Under the pieces are notes generated by a model. The model was not told the origin of the DNA, ran no database searches, and saw only the letters and a list, made by a program, of their open reading frames with translations. A program made the position numbers and the translations under genes. 31,845 nt of DNA from the NCBI GenBank assembly GCA_002409675.1, contig DHOB01000062.1, positions 1-31,845 on the forward strand, given 5' to 3'. This DNA is from Ruminococcaceae bacterium UBA5401 (GTDB lineage Bacteria; Bacillota; Clostridia; Oscillospirales; Acutalibacteraceae). How positions within the stretch are numbered: position 1 is the stretch's first letter; the number at the start of each line of letters is the position of its first letter. Shown here in pieces: positions 1 through 6,839 of the stretch.

Positions 1-63
1 CTCGCGGGGCTGAACCAGCTTTGCACCATCAGAAAGGGGAATCGCCATGAAGCCGGTCAATGA
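1..63 (+). CDS. spoIIAA: SpoIIAA C-terminal end (anti-sigma-F factor antagonist), partial
   Basis: Only the last 20 codons are in the window, ending at TGA 61-63. The residues LAGLNQLCTIRKGN resemble the C-terminal helix of SpoIIAA, the STAS-domain protein that in its dephosphorylated form releases sigma F from SpoIIAB. The frame runs 17 bases into the spoIIAB start, as expected for the translationally coupled spoIIAA-spoIIAB-sigF operon. A second frame ending in TGA at 48-50 would give an ATGA junction with spoIIAB, but its residues do not look like the family. The call rests mostly on gene order. Confidence 0.5.
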   Translation, partial: LAGLNQLCTIRKGNRHEAGQ

Positions 64-487
64 AATGTCGGTGTCGTTCTTGAGCTGCTCCGCAAACGAG
101 GCGTTCGGCCGCGCGGCGGTCGCGGCTTTCGTCGCCCAGCTGGACCCGACCGTGGACGAGCTCTGCGACATCAAGACGGCCGTTTCCGAGGCGGTCACGA
201 ACTGCATCGTCCACGCCTACCGGGAGACCATCGGTACGGTTTACATAAACTGCAAGCTTTACGGGGACGGCCGGGTCGTCGTGAAGGTCCGGGACCGGGG
301 GTGCGGCATCGCGGACGTCAAGCAGGCGATGCAGCCCGCCTTTACAACCGCGGAGGGGGAGCGCGCCGGCCTCGGCTTCGCCGTGATGCAGAGCTTCATG
401 GACCGGCTGCACGTCACGTCCAAGCCGGGGAAGGGGACCTCCGTCATCATGCAGAAAGCCATCCGGCGCCGCACCGCCGATGGATAG
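47..487 (+). CDS. spoIIAB: Anti-sigma F factor / serine kinase SpoIIAB
   Basis: This 146-residue GHKL-type ATPase holds sigma F inactive before asymmetric division and phosphorylates SpoIIAA. Visible motifs are the N-box SEAVTNCIVHAY at 47-58 (Glu48, Asn52), the G1 box DRGCGI at 83-88, GLGF at 108-111 and a GKGT element at 128-131. The length is normal for the family. The ATG at 47 lies just after an AAAGGGGA ribosome site. Its 3' end overlaps the sigF start by 8 bases, so the two are translationally coupled. Its place between spoIIAA and sigF supports SpoIIAB over RsbW. Confidence 0.93.
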   Translation: MKPVNEMSVSFLSCSANEAFGRAAVAAFVAQLDPTVDELCDIKTAVSEAVTNCIVHAYRETIGTVYINCKLYGDGRVVVKVRDRGCGIADVKQAMQPAFTTAEGERAGLGFAVMQSFMDRLHVTSKPGKGTSVIMQKAIRRRTADG

Positions 488-1130
488 CGAAAAGGCCGTC
501 CGCGACAACATCGGCCTTGTTCACGCATGCGCGCGCCGTTTCCGGGGGCGCGGCATCGAGTACGACGACCTGTTTCAGGCCGGGTGCCTCGGCCTGGTGA
601 AAGCGGCCGGCAACTTCGACGAAAGCCGGGGCGTGCGCTTTTCCACCTATGCCGTGCCGGCCATTCTGGGGGAAATCAAGCGTCTTTTCCGCGACGGCGG
701 CACCGTGAAGGTGGGCCGCAGCCTGAAGGAGCTTTCCCTCCGCGCCAGGCGGGAGTCGGCGGCGTTCCTGCAGCGGGAGGGCCGCCCGCCCACCGTGGGG
801 GAGCTCGCCGAGCGGCTCGGCGTCGAGCCAGAGCAGGCGGCCGAAGCCCTCGGCGCGGCGCAGACCCCGGTCTCCCTCACGGCGAGCGACGAAAACGGCG
901 CCGGTCAGATCGACATCGGCGTCGAGCCGGAAGACGACAGAATCGCGGAGCTGCTCTCGCTGCGCCAGGTCGTGACGGAGCTGGAGCCGAGGGACCGCAA
1001 AATCATCTTTTTCCGGTATTTTCAGAGCCGGACCCAGACGGAAACGGCCAGCGCGCTGGGCATGACGCAGGTGCAGGTCTCCCGCCGGGAGAAGAAAATT
1101 TTGAGCGAACTGCGGCGCAGGCTGTCCTGA
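480..1130 (+). CDS. sigF: RNA polymerase sigma-F factor (forespore)
   Basis: A sigma-70 family factor that directs early forespore transcription. Region 2 is clear (YDDLFQAGCLGLVKAAGNFD, then RFSTYAVPAILGEIKR), region 3 follows (PTVGELAERLGV), and region 4 ends with an HTH around ALGMTQVQVSRREKKIL. The protein has 216 residues and begins almost at region 2. About 30 residues seen at the N-terminus of Bacillus subtilis SigF are absent, and reading upstream in frame gives no homologous extension. It starts inside the end of spoIIAB (8-base overlap). The identity as SigF rather than SigG or SigB rests on the spoIIA gene order plus the region 2 sequence. Confidence 0.9.
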   Translation: MDSEKAVRDNIGLVHACARRFRGRGIEYDDLFQAGCLGLVKAAGNFDESRGVRFSTYAVPAILGEIKRLFRDGGTVKVGRSLKELSLRARRESAAFLQREGRPPTVGELAERLGVEPEQAAEALGAAQTPVSLTASDENGAGQIDIGVEPEDDRIAELLSLRQVVTELEPRDRKIIFFRYFQSRTQTETASALGMTQVQVSRREKKILSELRRRLS

Positions 1131-1144
1131 GCGGCGGCCCGCCG

Positions 1145-1693
1145 TTATACCCCGGAAGGGATTTTGTCCGCCATCAGGCTGCGCAGGTTCAGGGTTTCGC
1201 CGTTCACGGCGAACGTCCCGTCGCCGTTCGCGTGGAACGTGCGGCGCTCTTTGCGGTCCGGATTGACCCAGGCCCGCTCTCCCTGCAGGATGAAAATCCC
1301 CTGCGGCTCCAGGTAATCGGCGACCCGGCATTCCAGGCATGCCAGGCACTCGGCAATCAGCGGCGCCCTGACCGCTTTGCCCGGCAGGGGCGTCAGCCCG
1401 AATTCTTTGAATTTGTCCACGTCCGCACCGGAGCAGTCGCCGATGCGGACCGTTTTTTCCGCAAGATCGACCGCCGGGACGTTCAGCACGCATTCCCGGG
1501 TGGACATCAGCGCGTTGAACGAATAGTTCCACGGCCCGGTCGCAAGCGCGACCCGCGCGGAAAAATCCAGCGCCATGTGCCACGAGATGGTCATGATGTT
1601 GTTCCGGCCGTGATTTTGAGTCGTGACCAGCAGCACGGGCCCGGGCTCAATCAGCATGAACGCTTTTTCAATCGGAAGTTCCGTCAGCGGCAT
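1145..1693 (-). CDS. Flavin reductase-like (FMN-binding split-barrel) protein
   Basis: A 182-residue protein of the flavin reductase-like/flavoredoxin family. N-terminal strands (residues 15-50) lead into TISWHMALDFSARVALATGP, then NYSFNALMSTRECVLNVP, a pattern typical of these FMN-binding proteins. They carry out NAD(P)H-dependent flavin reduction or small electron transfers. The substrate cannot be read from sequence. The ATG at 1693 is preceded on the minus strand by AAAGGGG. A good -10 (TATAAT, plus-strand complement 1747-1752) lies upstream but no clear -35 was found. The gene converges on sigF with only 14 bases between the stops, and is transcribed the same way as the S1 protein gene upstream. 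Confidence 0.8.
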   Translation of the reverse strand: MPLTELPIEKAFMLIEPGPVLLVTTQNHGRNNIMTISWHMALDFSARVALATGPWNYSFNALMSTRECVLNVPAVDLAEKTVRIGDCSGADVDKFKEFGLTPLPGKAVRAPLIAECLACLECRVADYLEPQGIFILQGERAWVNPDRKERRTFHANGDGTFAVNGETLNLRSLMADKIPSGV

Positions 1694-1856
1694 AGCGGTT
1701 TGCCCCTTTCTTTTTCGTTTTTCATTCCATTTTTTATCCCACCCTGATTATATACCGGTTTTCGGCTTTTGGGGAGAATTTTTCGGCGATTCGGGTAAAA
1801 ATAAAACGTCGGTCCGGCGGAGCTTTTCTTCTTTTTGCATGTTTATTTTTGCGTGT

Positions 1857-2798
1857 TTACGGAGGGGCGGCGGTAAAATCGGTTATGATTTGCTTTTCGC
1901 TGCCGGGCGGGGAATAGACGAAGCGCTCCATCCGGTTGCCGGTGAAAAAATATTTCGGCGGGGCCGGCCGGTAAGAGCAGTCGAAAGTGTCGATGATGAC
2001 CAGTTTGACCTTCATGCGCGCCGGGAGGATGCTTTTGATGTAGACGCTCGCCTGCTGGCCGGGGAAGACGTCCTCTTTCGTTTCGGCCAGCCCCGCCAGA
2101 TTCGGCGTGAGCTCCACGAAAATGCCGTACGGCTCCACCGAGCGCACGATTCCGGCGACGGTTTCGCCGGGGGAAAACAGGGCCGCGTTTTCTTCCCAGG
2201 TGCCGAGCAGCTCCTTGTGGCTCAGGGTGATGCGCCCGGTCCCTTTGTCCACGGCTTTGACGACGGCGCGGATGTCCATCCCGACCGAGAAGCGCTCCCG
2301 CGGATGGTCGATGCGGGAGACGGAGATCGCGTCGATCGGCAGCAGGGCGACGATGCCGCAGCCGATGTCGGCAAAGGCGCCGAAGCTTTCCAGGTGGGTG
2401 ACGCGGGCGTCGATTACGTCGCCCGGCCTCAGCCTGGAAATCCGCTCTTCCCGGCATTTCTGCTGGGCCGCCCGCCGCGAAAGGACGGCGGTGACTGTTC
2501 CGTCCTCTTTCTTTTCAAAGCCGGTCACAAGAAAACAGACCGGGCGGTTGACCCTCGACAGAATGGCGATGTCCCGGACCGTGCCTTCCCGGATTCCGAG
2601 CGCCCCTTCGGCGCGCGGAATGACCCCTTTCATGCCTCCCAAATCCACCCAGAGGTTGTGCGTGCTGTCGCAGACCACGGCGCGCGCCTCCAGAATCCGG
2701 CCGTCCCGGCAGGCGTCGTTCAGCGAGGAGAAGTTCTGCAGGGCCGCGCGGTTTTCCTGGGTGTCGATTTTCCATCCTTCCGGCTCGTAGTGAAGCAT
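1857..2798 (-). CDS. S1-domain RNA-binding protein (ribosomal protein S1-like)
   Basis: A 313-residue protein with three S1/OB-fold units at about 35-107, 125-195 and 210-270. The second is the most typical (GDVIDARVTHLESFGAFADIG, ending RITLSHKELLG). The third has GIVRSVEPYGIFVEL. A tail of about 40 residues follows and is not S1-like. Such proteins bind single-stranded RNA and may act in translation or RNA turnover, but this is shorter than a full ribosomal protein S1, so rpsA is not assigned. The start at 2798 follows a strong AAGGGAGG ribosome site. A TATAAG box sits upstream on the minus strand (2827-2832) without a convincing -35. Confidence 0.8.
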   Translation of the reverse strand: MLHYEPEGWKIDTQENRAALQNFSSLNDACRDGRILEARAVVCDSTHNLWVDLGGMKGVIPRAEGALGIREGTVRDIAILSRVNRPVCFLVTGFEKKEDGTVTAVLSRRAAQQKCREERISRLRPGDVIDARVTHLESFGAFADIGCGIVALLPIDAISVSRIDHPRERFSVGMDIRAVVKAVDKGTGRITLSHKELLGTWEENAALFSPGETVAGIVRSVEPYGIFVELTPNLAGLAETKEDVFPGQQASVYIKSILPARMKVKLVIIDTFDCSYRPAPPKYFFTGNRMERFVYSPPGSEKQIITDFTAAPP

Positions 2799-2909
2799 TT
2801 TATTCCCTCCCTTTGTCTTTCATTCACTTATATGCGCCGGCGCGGAAGGTAATACACGCGCCGCCCATTTGCCTGCCGCGCGTCGTGTGGAAAAAGCCGG
2901 AATTTTCTG

Positions 2910-2938
2910 TTGCCAGCTTTTTGAATCTATGGTATGAT
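2910..2938 (+). promoter_or_regulatory. Sigma-A promoter for the phosphoribosyltransferase-like gene
   Basis: TTGCCA at 2910-2915 and TATGAT at 2933-2938 are 17 bases apart. The expected transcript start is near 2945, leaving a leader of about 50 bases before the ATG at 2994. The surroundings are AT-rich against a very GC-rich background. Confidence 0.7.
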
Positions 2939-2993
2939 AATGCCATAAAACAGGGTAAGCCTGTAAAATTATTGTGGGGATTGGAGGAATACC

Positions 2994-3620
2994 ATGGAAA
3001 CCAGAGCGATTAAAATCCGATCGGATAAGAACCCGGAGATTTCAATCTCGATTATCCCCGGCCATTTTGTGACGGCTCATTCCCATGTCAATTTCTATAT
3101 CGACATGACGGCGACCAAGCACCGGCACGATATGGCCGCGCAGGCCGCGAAGTACCTTTCAAAACGGTACCGGGAGGGGAACGTCGCGGTCGACACCGTC
3201 ATCTGCATGGACGGCTGCGAGGTCATCGGCGCTTTTCTGGCCGCCGGCGTCGCGCGGGACGGGCATACCCCGGTCCATGTGATCACGCCGGAATACAACC
3301 CGAACGGGCAGCTGCTTTTCCGCGACAACGTGCAGCGGATGGTCTGGGGCAAGAACGTCGTGCTGCTGGTCGCGTCCGCCACGACGGGGAAGACGATCCG
3401 GCGCGCTCTGGAATGCATCCGCTACTACGGCGGAACGGTGGTGGGCACGTCCGCCATTTTCAGCGCCATCGGCGAAGCGGGGGGCGTGCCGGTCGATTCG
3501 GTGTTTACAAGGGACGACCTGCCGGATTACCGCACCTATTCCCATCAGGACTGCCCGCTCTGTAAGGAAGGGCGGAAAATCGACGCCATCGTCAACAGCT
3601 ACGGCTACTCCAAAATGTGA
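2994..3620 (+). CDS. Phosphoribosyltransferase-fold protein (orotate PRTase-like) with an altered PRPP loop
   Basis: A 208-residue protein with the layout of a type I phosphoribosyltransferase: a helix-strand core, a flexible-loop region around 85-112, and the PRPP-loop position at 122-134 (VVLLVASATTGKT). In standard enzymes the loop carries two acidic residues before the TTG; here those positions are Val126 and Ala127. The C-terminus has a CPLC pair at 187-190, which could bind metal. It resembles proteins often labelled orotate phosphoribosyltransferase, but catalysis is doubtful and it may be a nucleotide sensor or regulator. GGAGG at 2983-2987 fixes the start. It is monocistronic, with its own promoter and terminator. 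Confidence 0.7.
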   Translation: METRAIKIRSDKNPEISISIIPGHFVTAHSHVNFYIDMTATKHRHDMAAQAAKYLSKRYREGNVAVDTVICMDGCEVIGAFLAAGVARDGHTPVHVITPEYNPNGQLLFRDNVQRMVWGKNVVLLVASATTGKTIRRALECIRYYGGTVVGTSAIFSAIGEAGGVPVDSVFTRDDLPDYRTYSHQDCPLCKEGRKIDAIVNSYGYSKM

Positions 3621-3649
3621 AGCTAAAAGAGTATACAATAGAATTCTGC

Positions 3650-3685
3650 ATCAGGTTTCCCGCTTCCCCGGAACCTGATTTTTTT
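3650..3685 (+). terminator. Rho-independent terminator after the phosphoribosyltransferase-like gene
   Basis: Arms ATCAGGTT and AACCTGAT (with further CC/GG pairing across one bulge) enclose a short C-rich loop and are followed by seven T residues. Confidence 0.88.
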
Positions 3686-3695
3686 AAAGGCACAA

Positions 3696-3719
3696 TTCCC
3701 ATTTTCGGGTCGATGGGAA
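3696..3719. repeat. Inverted repeat upstream of the butyrate operon
   Basis: TTCCCAT at 3696-3702 and ATGGGAA at 3713-3719 form a perfect 7-base dyad with a 10-base loop. It sits between the preceding terminator and the thl promoter. It is followed by GGACTTTTAC, so it could be a weak second terminator. It could also be an operator. Its function is unknown. Confidence 0.5.
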
Positions 3720-3770
3720 GGACTTTTACAACGAATTATCTTATTGAAAAGAATTTCTTTGCCAAATGTG

Positions 3771-3799
3771 TTGCATCTCAAAGATAATTGTGATATATT
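3771..3799 (+). promoter_or_regulatory. Sigma-A promoter of the thl-crt-hbd-bcd-etfBA operon
   Basis: TTGCAT at 3771-3776 and TATATT at 3794-3799 are separated by 17 bases, and TG at 3791-3792 gives an extended -10. The expected transcript start is near 3806. A 6+6 dyad (AAAGAA-T-TTCTTT, 3748-3760) lies just upstream of the -35 box. Confidence 0.78.
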
Positions 3800-3805
3800 T
3801 AACAT
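3788..3805. promoter_or_regulatory. Candidate Rex (redox) operator over the thl -10 box
   Basis: The 18-base site TTGTGATATATTTAACAT matches the clostridial Rex consensus TTGTTAA-N4-TTAACAA at 11 of 14 fixed positions. It covers the -10 element, where a bound repressor would block RNA polymerase. Rex is known to repress crt/bcd/etf/hbd/thl genes in clostridia when NADH/NAD+ is low. The assignment here is by sequence match and context only. Confidence 0.5.
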
Positions 3806-3822
3806 AGTGCTGTGAAGGCACT
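3806..3822 (+). other. Small hairpin at the predicted 5' end of the butyrate-operon mRNA
   Basis: AGTGC at 3806-3810 and GCACT at 3818-3822 enclose a 7-base loop. The hairpin starts at the predicted transcript start, where such structures can slow 5' decay of long-lived mRNAs. Confidence 0.4.
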
Positions 3823-3891
3823 GCCACATAGAACATTTGTAATTTTTTGGTACGCACGAACCCTATCTGCAAAATGAATGGAGGAAAGACA

Positions 3892-5076
3892 ATGTCGAAA
3901 AAAATTGTTCTCGCCGGTGCCTGCCGCACCCCAATCGGAAAGATGGGCGGCATGCTCTCCAACACGCCGACTCCGCAGCTTGCGACCATCGTTGTCAAAG
4001 AAGCTCTGAAGCGCGCGGGCGTGGCGCCCGACAAGGTCGACGAAGTGATTCTCGGGTGCGTCTATCAGGCCGGTATCGGCCAGAACGTCGCGCGCCAGGC
4101 CTCCGTCTACGCGGGGATCCCGGTTTCCGTTCCCGCCTTCACCCTCAACAACCTGTGCGGCTCCGGCCTCAAGAGCGTCAACGTCGCGGCGGCCCTGATT
4201 CAGGCCGGCGAAGCGGACGTCGTCGTCGCGGGCGGCGCGGAAAACATGTCCGGCGCGCCTTATCTTCTGAAAAAAGCCCGGTTCGGCTACCGTATGAGGG
4301 ACGGCGTCCTGGTCGATTCGATGATTAACGACGGCCTGGAGGACACCTTCCACCACTACCACATGGGCATCACGGCGGAAAACGTCGCCGAAAAATACGG
4401 CATCACCCGCCGCATGCAGGACGAATTTTCCGCAGACAGCCAGCAGAAGTGCCAGAAGGCCATCGCCGAGGGCAAATTCAAGGAAGAAATCATCCCGGTT
4501 GAAGTCAAGCTCAAGAAGAAGCAGGTCCTGATGGATACCGACGAGGCTCCGCGCGCCAACGTGACCGTCGAGAGCCTCTCCGCTTTGCGGCCGGCGTTCA
4601 AGCAGGGCGGCACCGTGACGGCGGGCAACTCCTCCGGCATCAACGACGCGGCTTCCGCGGTGGTTCTGATGTCGGAAGAAAAGGCGAAAGAGCTGGGCGT
4701 AAAGCCGATGGCGACGTGGATTGCGGGCGCTTCCGCCGGCGTGGACCCGGCCTACATGGGCCTGGGGCCGATTGACGCGACGCACAAGGTGATGAAGAAG
4801 ACCGGCCTGAAGGTCGAAGACATGGACCTGATTGAGGCGAACGAGGCGTTCGCCGCGCAGTCCATCGAGGTCTGCCGGGAACTGAAGTTCGACATGAGCA
4901 AGGTCAACGTGAACGGCGGAGCCATCGCGCTGGGCCATCCGGTCGGCTGCTCCGGCTGCCGCATTCTGACGACCCTTCTGTACGAGATGCGCAGAAGGCA
5001 GAGCAAGTACGGCCTTGCCACCCTTTGCGTCGGCGGAGGCATGGGCGTTGCGACCATCGTGAAAATGGGCGACTGA
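3892..5076 (+). CDS. thl: Acetyl-CoA acetyltransferase (thiolase)
   Basis: Condenses two acetyl-CoA to acetoacetyl-CoA, the first step of butyrate formation. The 394 residues match normal thiolase length. The acyl-accepting Cys89 lies in NNLCGSGLKS, the catalytic His near 349 in GGAIALGHPVG, and the second Cys near 379 in CVGGGMG. The ATG at 3892 is chosen because GGAGGA at 3880-3885 precedes it; the frame is open further upstream to 3847, but that extension would run through the ribosome site. First gene of a six-gene operon. In chain-elongating species the same enzyme, or paralogs elsewhere, could act on longer acyl-CoAs; this cannot be told here. Confidence 0.96.
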   Translation: MSKKIVLAGACRTPIGKMGGMLSNTPTPQLATIVVKEALKRAGVAPDKVDEVILGCVYQAGIGQNVARQASVYAGIPVSVPAFTLNNLCGSGLKSVNVAAALIQAGEADVVVAGGAENMSGAPYLLKKARFGYRMRDGVLVDSMINDGLEDTFHHYHMGITAENVAEKYGITRRMQDEFSADSQQKCQKAIAEGKFKEEIIPVEVKLKKKQVLMDTDEAPRANVTVESLSALRPAFKQGGTVTAGNSSGINDAASAVVLMSEEKAKELGVKPMATWIAGASAGVDPAYMGLGPIDATHKVMKKTGLKVEDMDLIEANEAFAAQSIEVCRELKFDMSKVNVNGGAIALGHPVGCSGCRILTTLLYEMRRRQSKYGLATLCVGGGMGVATIVKMGD

Positions 5077-5117
5077 TTCCTCATGGACAGCACGGTAAGA
5101 AAAGAGGGTCTGCTTTT

Positions 5118-5894
5118 ATGAGCTATGTCAAATATGAACAGAAAGATTTTGTGGGCGTCGTCACCATCGACCGCCCGAAGGCTCTGAATGCCCTGAACCC
5201 CGAGGTCCTGAACGACCTCGAAGCCGTTGTCGACGCGATAGACGCGGAAAAGACGCGCTGCGTGATCATCACCGGCGCGGGGCCGAAGTCCTTTGTGGCC
5301 GGCGCGGACATCGGCGCCATGCGCACGATGACGAAGGACGAGGGCCGCGCCTTCAGCGCGCGGGGCAACGCGGTCTTCCGCAAAATCGAGAAGCTCCCCA
5401 TGCCGGTCATCGCCGCGGTGAACGGGTACGCCCTCGGCGGCGGATGCGAGCTGTCGCTCTGCTGCGACATCCGCATCGCCTCCGAGAACGCGCGGTTCGG
5501 CCAGCCGGAAGCCGGCCTCGGCATCACGCCGGGGTTCGGCGGCACGCAGCGCCTTGCCCGGACGGTCGGCGTCGGCAAGGCCAAAGAGATGATTTACACC
5601 TGCCGCAACGTGAAGGCGGAGGAAGCCCTTTCCATCGGGCTGGTCAACGCCGTTTACCCGGCCGACCAGCTGATGGCGGAGTGCATGAAGATGGCGGAGC
5701 GCATTGCGGGCAATGCGCCCATCGCCGTCCGCCAGTGCAAGAAGGCCGTCAACCTCGGCCTGCAGATGGACATCGACTCCGCCACGGCGCTGGAGCCCGA
5801 GCTGTTCGGCGCCTGCTGCGACACGCAGGACCAGAAAAACGCCATGACGGCGTTCTGCGAAAAGCGGAAGCACGATCCGTTCGTGAACCGGTAA
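5118..5894 (+). CDS. crt: 3-Hydroxybutyryl-CoA dehydratase (crotonase)
   Basis: Dehydrates 3-hydroxybutyryl-CoA to crotonyl-CoA. This is a 258-residue crotonase-fold enzyme. The oxyanion-hole segment SFVAGADI is at 58-65. The catalytic glutamates are Glu111 in GGGCELSLCCD and Glu131 in FGQPEAGLGITPGFGG; their 20-residue spacing equals that of Glu144/Glu164 in rat enoyl-CoA hydratase. The ATG at 5118 follows AAAGAGGG. The frame is open upstream into thl but the homology begins here. It lies 41 bases after thl. An 11-base tandem repeat overlaps the stop codon. Confidence 0.95.
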   Translation: MSYVKYEQKDFVGVVTIDRPKALNALNPEVLNDLEAVVDAIDAEKTRCVIITGAGPKSFVAGADIGAMRTMTKDEGRAFSARGNAVFRKIEKLPMPVIAAVNGYALGGGCELSLCCDIRIASENARFGQPEAGLGITPGFGGTQRLARTVGVGKAKEMIYTCRNVKAEEALSIGLVNAVYPADQLMAECMKMAERIAGNAPIAVRQCKKAVNLGLQMDIDSATALEPELFGACCDTQDQKNAMTAFCEKRKHDPFVNR

Positions 5895-5911
5895 TCTTTA
5901 GGTAATCTTTA
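5890..5911. repeat. 11-base perfect tandem duplication across the crt stop codon
   Basis: GGTAATCTTTA occurs twice in direct succession, at 5890-5900 and 5901-5911. The first copy contains the crt stop codon TAA (5892-5894). The repeat lengthens the crt-hbd gap to 66 bases. No promoter was found in this gap. Confidence 0.85.
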
Positions 5912-5960
5912 CGGAATAAAATCTTAGAAATGGATTCCAGAAAAAATCGAAGGGGGATTT

Positions 5961-6806
5961 ATGATGATCGTCGGTATTATCGGAGCGGGAACCATGGGCT
6001 CTGGCATTGCGCAGGCTTTTGCCCAGACGGAAGGCTATACTGTAAAGCTGTGCGACATCAACGAGCAGTTTGCCGCCAACGGCAAGGCGAAAATCACCAA
6101 GTCGCTGAAAAGGCTGGTTTCCCGCGGAAAGATGGAGCAGCCGAAAGCGGACGCCATCCTCGCGAAAATCACCACCGGAACAAAAGAAATCGCCTCGGAC
6201 TGCGACCTTGTCGTGGAGGCCGCCCTCGAGAAGATGGACGTCAAGAAGGGCCTGTTCAAAGAGCTGCAGGGCATCTGCAGGCCGGATACGCTCTTCGCGA
6301 CCAATACCTCGTCCCTCTCCATCACGGAAATCGGCAGCGGGCTGGACAGACCCGTCTGCGGCATGCATTTCTTCAACCCCGCCCCGGTCATGAAGCTGGT
6401 CGAGGTCATCGCGGGCATCAACACGCCCGACAGCCTGGTGGAGAAAATCAAATCCATTGCCAGGGCAATCGGCAAAACGCCGGTGCAGGTCAAGGAAGCG
6501 CCGGGATTTGTCGTGAACCGCATCCTCGTCCCCATGATCAATGAGGCCATCGGCGTCTATGCGGACGGCACGGCGTCCGCCGAAGACATCGACACCGCCA
6601 TGAAGCTCGGCGCCAACCACCCGATGGGCCCGCTTGCCCTGGGCGATCTGGTCGGCCTCGACATCGTGCTGGACGTGATGGAAGTCCTTCAGGCCGAAAC
6701 CGGCGACCCGAAATACCGTCCTCACCCCCTGCTCCGCAAGATGGTCCGCGGCGGGCTTTTAGGCAGAAAATCCGGCAGGGGATTTTACGACTATTCCAAG
6801 AAGTAA
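5961..6806 (+). CDS. hbd: 3-Hydroxybutyryl-CoA dehydrogenase
   Basis: Reduces acetoacetyl-CoA to (S)-3-hydroxybutyryl-CoA with NAD(P)H. It has 281 residues, the family's usual length. The Rossmann motif GIIGAGTMGSG is at 5-15. Catalytic residues are Ser117, His136 in MHFFNPAPVMKLVEV with Glu148, and Asn186 in GFVVNRILVP, each at or within two positions of the clostridial enzyme numbering. Two ATG codons are adjacent (5961 and 5964) behind AAGGGGG at 5950-5956. The second has slightly better spacing, so the true start could be one codon later. Confidence 0.95.
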   Translation: MMIVGIIGAGTMGSGIAQAFAQTEGYTVKLCDINEQFAANGKAKITKSLKRLVSRGKMEQPKADAILAKITTGTKEIASDCDLVVEAALEKMDVKKGLFKELQGICRPDTLFATNTSSLSITEIGSGLDRPVCGMHFFNPAPVMKLVEVIAGINTPDSLVEKIKSIARAIGKTPVQVKEAPGFVVNRILVPMINEAIGVYADGTASAEDIDTAMKLGANHPMGPLALGDLVGLDIVLDVMEVLQAETGDPKYRPHPLLRKMVRGGLLGRKSGRGFYDYSKK

Positions 6807-6839
6807 CGATCGATCACCGACAGATTTGGAGGAACGAGT

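Noticed and set aside
1132..1144. GC dyad CGGCGG-C-CCGCCG between sigF and the flavin reductase gene as a terminator
   Set aside because: The stem is short with almost no loop, and there is no T run on either strand.
3811..3824. CcpA cre site TGAAGGCACTGCCA downstream of the thl promoter
   Set aside because: Several fixed positions of the cre consensus, including the central CG, do not match.
5912..5960. Internal promoter before hbd (TAAAAT at 5917-5922)
   Set aside because: No -35 element is found at 16-18 bases; the AT-rich gap alone is not enough.
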